Of a stretch of 61,441 nucleotides of DNA, positions 55,899 through 61,441 are shown piece after piece. The position numbers and the translations under genes were made by a program. Source of the stretch: Pseudomonadota bacterium (lineage in GTDB: Bacteria; Pseudomonadota; Gammaproteobacteria; Burkholderiales; UBA11063); contig RXKA01000062.1 of assembly GCA_003962985.1 (NCBI GenBank), forward strand, positions 1 through 61,441. Reading direction: 5' to 3'. The number at the start of each line of letters is the position of its first letter. Within the stretch, counting starts at the first letter, position 1. The notes under the pieces are model-generated. The model had not been told where the DNA came from. It saw only the letters and a list, made by a program, of their open reading frames with translations, and did not search any database.

Positions 55899-56774
55899 TT
55901 AGCGCCACCGCGATTTAATTAAGCCAAACCTAAAATATTACGGTTAAGGGGGTTACCCCCTTACTGCCAGAGGCATAACCTCCAACCAAACCCACATTTT
56001 TTTGTTTTGCGGCTTAATGGCGATACTAAAAAGCGTAGCTAAGCGTTTGCTAGTGCGATTGCGCCAACAGGAAAGTTTTTTACAATTGTTTTATGGAGTT
56101 TACGAAGTAAAAGAATTTAAAAAAGTTTGGTGCACATCAAGACTCTAATTAGCGATTAGGCAATAATCAGCTAATTAGCCAAGTCTGGTAGTGTCGTTTA
56201 TGAAGATTAATTGAATGAAGAAAGCAATGACTGAATGCAATTAATTTCATACTCAGCAAATACAGCGCGGCTATGCTTTATCGGCGTTAATAATGTTAGC
56301 CGCAAAATAAAATAAATTGAATTTCATATGTAATAACATGCTGTATGAAGACAATGTTCAGAGAAGTATTCCCGTGGATAAAGTTGACATTAAAGAGTGT
56401 TATAGCATATTAATATTTTAGCTATTTATTAATTTTTTTATTAGGTAGATATATTTTTAATTTATATGTGCGGATATTTGGTCTGTTGTTGGTTATATTT
56501 TTTGTTTTTTTACTCATTACTATAACTCATCAAGCCAATATAATAAGTTGGTATTTAGCTACTGTTGTAGCACTAAGACAATTACATCAGAGAGTAGTAC
56601 TGAATTCGCAACATAAAAATTAATTAAAGAATTAGCTAAATCTACCTTTAATGTTTCAAATCCATACAGTTCATGAGATTGTGGATTAAATGAGTACTAT
56701 AACACATTGATTAGGTCGGCTATCTTTGAAGAAAAATGATTTTAGAAATGTTGATTAATAATATAGGAATAATA
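55899..56774. other. Gene-free, structured stretch
   Basis: Nearly 900 bases carry no supportable gene. The left 450 bases are more GC-rich than the neighbourhood and hold an 8-bp hairpin TAAGGGGG-TTA-CCCCCTTA (55945-55963) and a longer bulged hairpin at 56140-56186. The right part is AT-rich. It could contain an origin, a transfer or attachment site, or a small RNA. No promoter with good boxes was found. Confidence 0.5.
56140..56186. repeat. Bulged inverted repeat built on two CTAATTAGC copies
   Basis: AGACT-CTAATTAGC-GATT on the left pairs with AATC-A-GCTAATTAG-CCA-AGTCT on the right: 18 base pairs with a one-base bulge, a three-base internal bulge and a 7-base loop AGGCAAT. The structure is too long to be chance in this setting and may be a functional RNA or DNA hairpin. 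Confidence 0.55.
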
Positions 56775-56804
56775 AAGAGTATACCAGATTTTGGTTATAC
56801 TCTT
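56775..56804 (-). terminator. Terminator of the large lipoprotein gene
   Basis: A 9-bp stem AAGAGTATA/TATACTCTT (56775-56783 with 56796-56804) lies 27 bases past the lipoprotein stop and is followed on the minus strand by TTATTATT. Confidence 0.7.
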
Positions 56805-56831
56805 CTGTTTCAATTTCAGTGTTCCACTATT

Positions 56832-59528
56832 TTAATTAAATTGGTTAGACTGGCTTCCTTGAAGTTTTTGAGCATTTATTGGTCCATAATAGAGCTCCCA
56901 GAGATTACCGTCACCACCCAAATAACCATTTTGTACCCAACCATTATCACTCATATAAAGATTATGCTGATTATTATTCAAAAATGTTATTACATACGCA
57001 TTAAGAGCATTAGGAGTCGTCGGACTAAGGTTGAGAGGTACAACCAAACTACCATCTGAATAAGTGGAATAACCATTCCATGAAGCATTAGCAGACGGTT
57101 TTGAACAAAGCGGAACACGATTACCACCTGCAGCCTCAAGATTTACGCCACCTATGCCATTGGCACATGCAACCGCACCGAGATTTCCAGAATAACCGCT
57201 TTGATTTACAACAGCAATAGTAAATGGTACAATCAGATTATCCAATTCAGGTAATGCCATTTGCAGATTTAGATATTGTTCCTGATTACCTGATACATTA
57301 GCACTTCCTAAACCTTGTATGCTAAAGTACCACGTTGAGCTTGCCGTGAATTGTTCGCCAGAAGAAAATCCTGGAAAGACAGAAGTACTACTTGTGGAAA
57401 TATATGTAGGTCCAAGATTATTATTAGAGAATAAATCCGTCGAGTGTAAATATACTGGTGTACCCCACGAATAAATATTACTGTCACCATAAGGATCACA
57501 ATAATAAAGATCAGTACAATAATTAGCAGTAGAGATTAGTTCTACGTTTGAATTAATTATATTTCCTACACTTTGACTGTCATTATTATTATTGGTCCAA
57601 TAATTACACATCAGGTATTGAGTTGCAGAACCAGTCGGGCTATTGGCTGCACTAGGTTGCCAAAAATATAAATCTCCGGTTGAATTACCAATGGTCTGCC
57701 CGATTTGACAGGCAGCTACGTTATTTGCAGCATGACTTGTCAGAGAAATCTGATTATTACTGTTTATGAAATATGGTTGTAATGTACCAGCATTCCAAGT
57801 TCCCTGATTTACCGGCTGACCATTAATATCGCTATAAATCAGTGGACAGCTTTGTTTAGTAATAGCTTGATTGACATTATTGCTATAAAGTAGTGGGTTT
57901 AAATTATAGCTCTCTATAGCATTTTCACAATTGCTTTGAGCAACTAGAGCATCATATTGATAGAAAACTGACTGATTTTTATAACCATTTCCAGGTATAA
58001 GTGCTAAACTACTTTTTACCTGTGAGCCAAGATTTTGGATAAACGACTGATTGATTTGTGCAGCTTCACTCTCTGATACTATCTGCTGAGTAAATTGAGT
58101 CTGACTACCAGGTAAATTCACATAAAAAGTCTGTCCAGATTCAATTAGCGGATTTTGCATTAAGCTGGGCTTGTCACTAATCAGATAAGAAATTGTATTA
58201 TTGAACAGCACATTTGTTCGAGCGGCATAAAGCTTGGCTAGCTGGCGCTGAGCATTATTATAAGCATTAACATGTGTTTGCACTGTAGCGGTACTACTTT
58301 CCAAGATTACCGCATTATAGTTATAATAAGTTCCTGCTACCTGCCCTAATGATGGAATCATTACGCTAGGAATTGCCGATTCAGTATAAGCGTAAAAATT
58401 CATCCGGTTAATCATCCATTCCATGGTGTAGCTTTGTTGTAACGCCTGTAACTGCTGTAAATAGATAGCCGTTATGGTATTATTATAATTCTCAATTATC
58501 GGGGTAATAGTAGTCCAGTTATTCTGGGCGGTTGTTAGAGCATTTGGTAACTCTGCCATAAAAGCATTATTTAGTGCTTTATAGGTTTGAATCAAGGCAG
58601 TATTAGAGTTAGCTTGTACCTGAGTAAAGCAATTGCTGCTACAAGAGATATTTAAGCTACTTCCAGAAATATTTTGTACTGCCTTTTGAAATCCAAGACT
58701 ATAACTTAGTGATACTGTTCCTACTTCTAACCGCGGAAAAATTTGGGCAACAGAATTTTGTAAATTTGCACCTGATTGTGTTACACCATTATAAGTTAAA
58801 CCAGTAGCGTCCATTAATTCTTGATACAGACCATTGGAAACAATCATTCCATCTGAGCTACCGCCATTAATGTAGCTATTAGCGTCATTTAAGGATTGCT
58901 CATAAAGTCCAGCAATCTCCTGAGCTGTCACATAGTTTTGCTGATAAAACTCATTTTGCAGTGAAATAAAATTTTGCTGTAACTGTGTAATCTGGTTTTC
59001 CATGTAGTTGATCTGACTAGCAATCTGAGTTTCTAAGCTTGATATACAAGTGCCTGTCTCTGCTGCCGTGTTATTACCTCCACCAAAAATACTATCCAAA
59101 CCATTAAATACAGTAATACCTATCCCTAAAATACCTCCAGCTTCAGGACTAACTAAATTAATAAGCCCATCAGCTACTCCAAGACCCAGATCAGTGAGAG
59201 ATGACCCTAATCCGTCATTAGAACCGTCACCCATCAATGGTGCACATTGAGCATTATTAAACGTAAAAGTCTGAGCTGTATTGGCAGTTAATAATTTACC
59301 AGATTGAGATACTTTGGAAATATAAGCACGATGATGGTGATCAATTTTATTGTAACGAACTGGTCCCTGAATTGCTTTCGCATTGGTTGCTTCATCTACT
59401 TCTCCTACTGGTACTACTGGTGTTACTGGCTGCGAGCTGGATTCTGAGTCAGTTCCCGTCCCCGAGCTACAACCAACTACGAAAGTACCACACAAAATTA
59501 CAAATAATTTGTTTAGTTGTTTTTGCAT
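56832..59528 (-). CDS. Large secreted lipoprotein of unknown function, pore-former-like layout
   Basis: The 898-residue protein has a lipobox FVVGC (Cys20) and a Ser/Thr/Pro-rich linker. A Gly-rich hydrophobic segment spans about residues 112-150 (LGLGVADGLINLV...GILGIGITVF), followed by a coiled coil (about 163-195, ENQITQLQQNFISLQNEFY) and more helices to about 400. The C-terminal half is rich in Asn, Ser and aromatics and looks beta. A hydrophobic hairpin next to long helices recalls alpha-pore-forming toxins, but I recognise no named family, so this is only a layout resemblance. Confidence 0.65.
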   Translation of the reverse strand: MQKQLNKLFVILCGTFVVGCSSGTGTDSESSSQPVTPVVPVGEVDEATNAKAIQGPVRYNKIDHHHRAYISKVSQSGKLLTANTAQTFTFNNAQCAPLMGDGSNDGLGSSLTDLGLGVADGLINLVSPEAGGILGIGITVFNGLDSIFGGGNNTAAETGTCISSLETQIASQINYMENQITQLQQNFISLQNEFYQQNYVTAQEIAGLYEQSLNDANSYINGGSSDGMIVSNGLYQELMDATGLTYNGVTQSGANLQNSVAQIFPRLEVGTVSLSYSLGFQKAVQNISGSSLNISCSSNCFTQVQANSNTALIQTYKALNNAFMAELPNALTTAQNNWTTITPIIENYNNTITAIYLQQLQALQQSYTMEWMINRMNFYAYTESAIPSVMIPSLGQVAGTYYNYNAVILESSTATVQTHVNAYNNAQRQLAKLYAARTNVLFNNTISYLISDKPSLMQNPLIESGQTFYVNLPGSQTQFTQQIVSESEAAQINQSFIQNLGSQVKSSLALIPGNGYKNQSVFYQYDALVAQSNCENAIESYNLNPLLYSNNVNQAITKQSCPLIYSDINGQPVNQGTWNAGTLQPYFINSNNQISLTSHAANNVAACQIGQTIGNSTGDLYFWQPSAANSPTGSATQYLMCNYWTNNNNDSQSVGNIINSNVELISTANYCTDLYYCDPYGDSNIYSWGTPVYLHSTDLFSNNNLGPTYISTSSTSVFPGFSSGEQFTASSTWYFSIQGLGSANVSGNQEQYLNLQMALPELDNLIVPFTIAVVNQSGYSGNLGAVACANGIGGVNLEAAGGNRVPLCSKPSANASWNGYSTYSDGSLVVPLNLSPTTPNALNAYVITFLNNNQHNLYMSDNGWVQNGYLGGDGNLWELYYGPINAQKLQGSQSNQFN

Positions 59529-59681
59529 TTTTTATCCTCTTTATTAATAATAGTTTTTATTATATCAAGAATTAGCAGCTAATTCTGTCCCTTGGTGCGA
59601 TAATTGGATATTTCATCAAATAACTGTTGATCCTTTGACTGATTTATTAAAATTGTGGGTTGGCTAATGAATTTTACTTTG

Positions 59682-60398
59682 TCAGTTAAATACCAAGTTA
59701 AACAATGTGTTATTCTCAATTAATAAGCATGGTAATTTATTCATTAGACCACGATAAAATATTTGGGTAATAAACTGGTTTCGAGTCTTAACGCCCAGTT
59801 TTGGAAATAGTTTTCTGGTGATTAGTTTCGATATGCCAGATCGAGAGAAAAATATCCCGATAGATTTCAATATCTCGACAATTTCTTTATCAATTTTACC
59901 AATGACGATTAAAAATGTAATCAATTCTTCAGTCCCAGTGAATATGAAGTTGTTGGAGTGGCTGTCATTAATAATTGCTGCTGAAGTATTTTTAAATTTA
60001 TTTGAAAGAATACCTAAATCAAAGTTAAATATGCTATCTATGAAATTTGTTTTGATAAACAATCCGGATATTTTATCGTTTAACATAATTGGCATTGCTT
60101 CATTCTTGGCAATTATCAGGTTCTGCTTCTGCTTAAAACAAATTGTATATACTGCTTTTGATAACTTGCCGTTTAAAACTTCTACATTTAGTTTATATAA
60201 TTTATTAGCCAAATGTTGAATAGGGCAATTAATATCAACCAGTTTTTTACCAACGACATCATTTGTCATAAGTTCCATTATTTCAAGAGCCTTATTACCA
60301 ACAAATCTGAAATAAAGCTGATTATCACAAATCTGCACAGCTGAATCATTATATGTATGACTAAATACCTCAATAATTTGCTCAAGTGAAGTTATCAT
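59682..60398 (-). CDS. LuxR-like regulator with PAS-like sensor region
   Basis: The protein has 238 residues. The N-terminal ~130 residues look like a PAS-type fold (VQICDNQLYFRFVGNKALEIM, IAKNEAMPIMLNDKISGLFIKTNF). The C-terminal ~75 residues follow the LuxR HTH layout: FTGTEELITFLIVIGKIDKEIVEIL, then SRSGISKLITRKLFPKLGVKTRNQF, where LTxxExxVL, KLGVxNR are expected. The HTH is divergent, with IGIFFSRSGI in place of the usual SxxTV turn. It stands alone upstream of the large lipoprotein gene and may control it. Confidence 0.7.
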   Translation of the reverse strand: MITSLEQIIEVFSHTYNDSAVQICDNQLYFRFVGNKALEIMELMTNDVVGKKLVDINCPIQHLANKLYKLNVEVLNGKLSKAVYTICFKQKQNLIIAKNEAMPIMLNDKISGLFIKTNFIDSIFNFDLGILSNKFKNTSAAIINDSHSNNFIFTGTEELITFLIVIGKIDKEIVEILKSIGIFFSRSGISKLITRKLFPKLGVKTRNQFITQIFYRGLMNKLPCLLIENNTLFNLVFN

Positions 60399-60506
60399 TT
60401 TTTCTCGAATTTATTTCTACTAGTTTAGGAAATAAAGAGAGCACTTTAACACTCCCTTTACCACATGAAATGACCATGTAAGCAAAACTGTTTAAACTGT
60501 TATTTA

Positions 60507-61364
60507 TTATTCCAACCCAACATATGCGCTAGCCACTGAATCTGGGTTATTTTGAATCCCAAAACTGGAGTCATATGAAGTATCTCCAGCGGTAGGTTTT
60601 GCGCTACTTAATTTCTGAGCTGCACTATCTTCTGATATGGGAGTGGTAGCAGCTTTAAGTATTCCATGCGACAATGCAGCAGATTTTGTATCAATATGAT
60701 TAACATTATAGGTATGTCTGTAGTATGAACTGTCTTCTGGAGTTACTAAATAATGACCTTCTGCAGCTATTTCAATGTAGTTTGTTACTTGATAAGAGCC
60801 TATTCCCAGGTTATATTTTGTGGCCCATAAAGTAGGTGCTGGATTAAATCCAACCGGAATTAAAGCTGCACCATCTCTAACCATATTTGCAACATAGTCG
60901 GCCTGGTTGTCTTTGTATGAGACAGGAGAGGCTTGTAACATGGTTGTGATTCTTCCAAATCTTGAAGGTGGGGTTGAATCACCAGGTAAACCAACATAAC
61001 CACTACCATTCATATGCATACCATCAACAAAAGTATCTTTATTACTATGCTTAAACTGTGATGTTTGTACTAATTCTTTATAGTTGGATAGCTGAAAATT
61101 TAAATCTGGCGAATTAGTCATTACAAAAGTTTTTTGAGAATGGACTCTCATCTGACCAGCAGTAAATTCTATTACTGCCGTATGCCCAGTTTTATCAGCA
61201 ATAAAGAAATGCAATGGGAAAACTTTGTTTACATATTTACCAGTTTCTTGTGTGCGTAGGGTACTAACGACAACTTGAACTTTGCTTAAATTTGTTAGTG
61301 CATCCTGAACTGAGCTTGAGGTACCAAGGACATAATTAACAATATCAAATACCTGAGTCCTCAC
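60507..61364 (-). pseudogene. Choloylglycine-hydrolase-family (Ntn hydrolase) gene lacking its N-terminus
   Basis: About 285 residues match the C-terminal two thirds of the linear amide C-N hydrolase / penicillin V acylase family: VLGTSSSVQDALTNLSKVQVV, TAVIEFTAGQMRVHSQKTFVMTNSP and STPPSRFGRITTML. The catalytic N-terminal Cys and the first ~90-100 residues are missing. The frame is closed by an in-frame stop (TAA) upstream of 61364; the nearest start is a GTG without a ribosome-binding site. Either the gene is broken near the window edge, or the N-terminal part lies in another frame outside the window. Confidence 0.6.
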
Positions 61365-61441
61365 TTTTTTATTTTTGCTGAAAGTGAGAATAATAGATCT
61401 TTAACAAATAAGTAATTAAAAAATAAAAAAGGCATAAGTCC

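Noticed and set aside
56655..56664. TTCAAATCCA, identical to part of the tRNA-fMet T-arm, as a right attachment site of the island
   Set aside because: Only 10 bases match, the tRNA 3' end itself is not repeated, and no integrase is present; chance is likely in AT-rich DNA.
56736..57059. 107-codon plus-strand frame opposite the 3' end of the large lipoprotein gene
   Set aside because: It overlaps the terminator and coding region of a much better supported gene and is low-complexity.
59818..60219. 133-codon frame opposite the LuxR-like gene
   Set aside because: It is the antisense shadow of a recognisable regulator, with no independent domain.

Overview
The window reads as the chromosome of an AT-rich (low-GC) Gram-negative betaproteobacterium, most likely related to Neisseriales. 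The evidence is the gltA-sdhE-sdhBADC block next to odhA/odhB (the order known from Neisseria), a pilB-pilC-pilD-coaE cluster, a Neisseria-type trimeric porin, BamC and other outer-membrane proteins ending in aromatic residues, and the ubiE/ubiJ/ubiB set. The taxonomic call is inference; no rRNA is present.

Layout. 1-1217 (+): 3' end of dxs and a small secreted protein. 1470-12344 (-): a TCA-cycle block (odhB, a membrane protein, odhA, then a trypsin-like lipoprotein, gltA, sdhE, sdhB, sdhA, sdhD, sdhC), divided by several clear hairpin terminators. 12499-23080 (-): one tightly packed run of nine genes: pilB, pilC, pilD, coaE, an AsmA-like gene, a PilZ-like gene, dapA, bamC and a BepA-like M48 protease. 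This links type IV pilus assembly, lysine/peptidoglycan precursor supply and outer-membrane quality control. 23166-25941 (-): a CNNM/CorC protein and a major porin. 26335-29687 (+): ftsE, ftsX, queA, ubiE. 29800-35937 (+): an outer-membrane protein, then a MarR-controlled cassette (MarR, TsaC/Sua5-like, an ABC exporter with a degenerate ATPase domain, HlyD-like, TolC-like). 36061-40033 (+): ubiJ, ubiB and an RNase II-like exonuclease. 40072-41788 (-): metI and metN. 42264-44928 (+): a PLP enzyme, a small beta-barrel and a DolP-like BON lipoprotein. 45000-45830 (-): purine nucleoside phosphorylase.

46001-46077 is an initiator tRNA. From there to about 56.7 kb the content changes to accessory genes: an AlpA/excisionase-like HTH, an S24-type repressor, a membrane protein, a HEPN/AbiJ-like gene paired with an AlbA_2 (Schlafen-like) ATPase gene, a two-gene nuclease-helicase system resembling Hachiman (HamA/HamB), and mobile-element-style small genes including a J-domain protein. 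A structured, gene-free stretch of about 0.9 kb follows. I read this as a defence island next to tRNA-fMet; no integrase is visible. The last 5 kb hold a large lipoprotein with a pore-former-like layout, a LuxR-like regulator and an N-terminally truncated choloylglycine-hydrolase-family gene.

The most unusual items are the export cassette whose ABC subunit has lost every ATPase motif (31907-33469) behind a perfect 26-bp palindrome, and the defence island at 46-56 kb with two candidate immune modules converging on a 20-bp inverted repeat.
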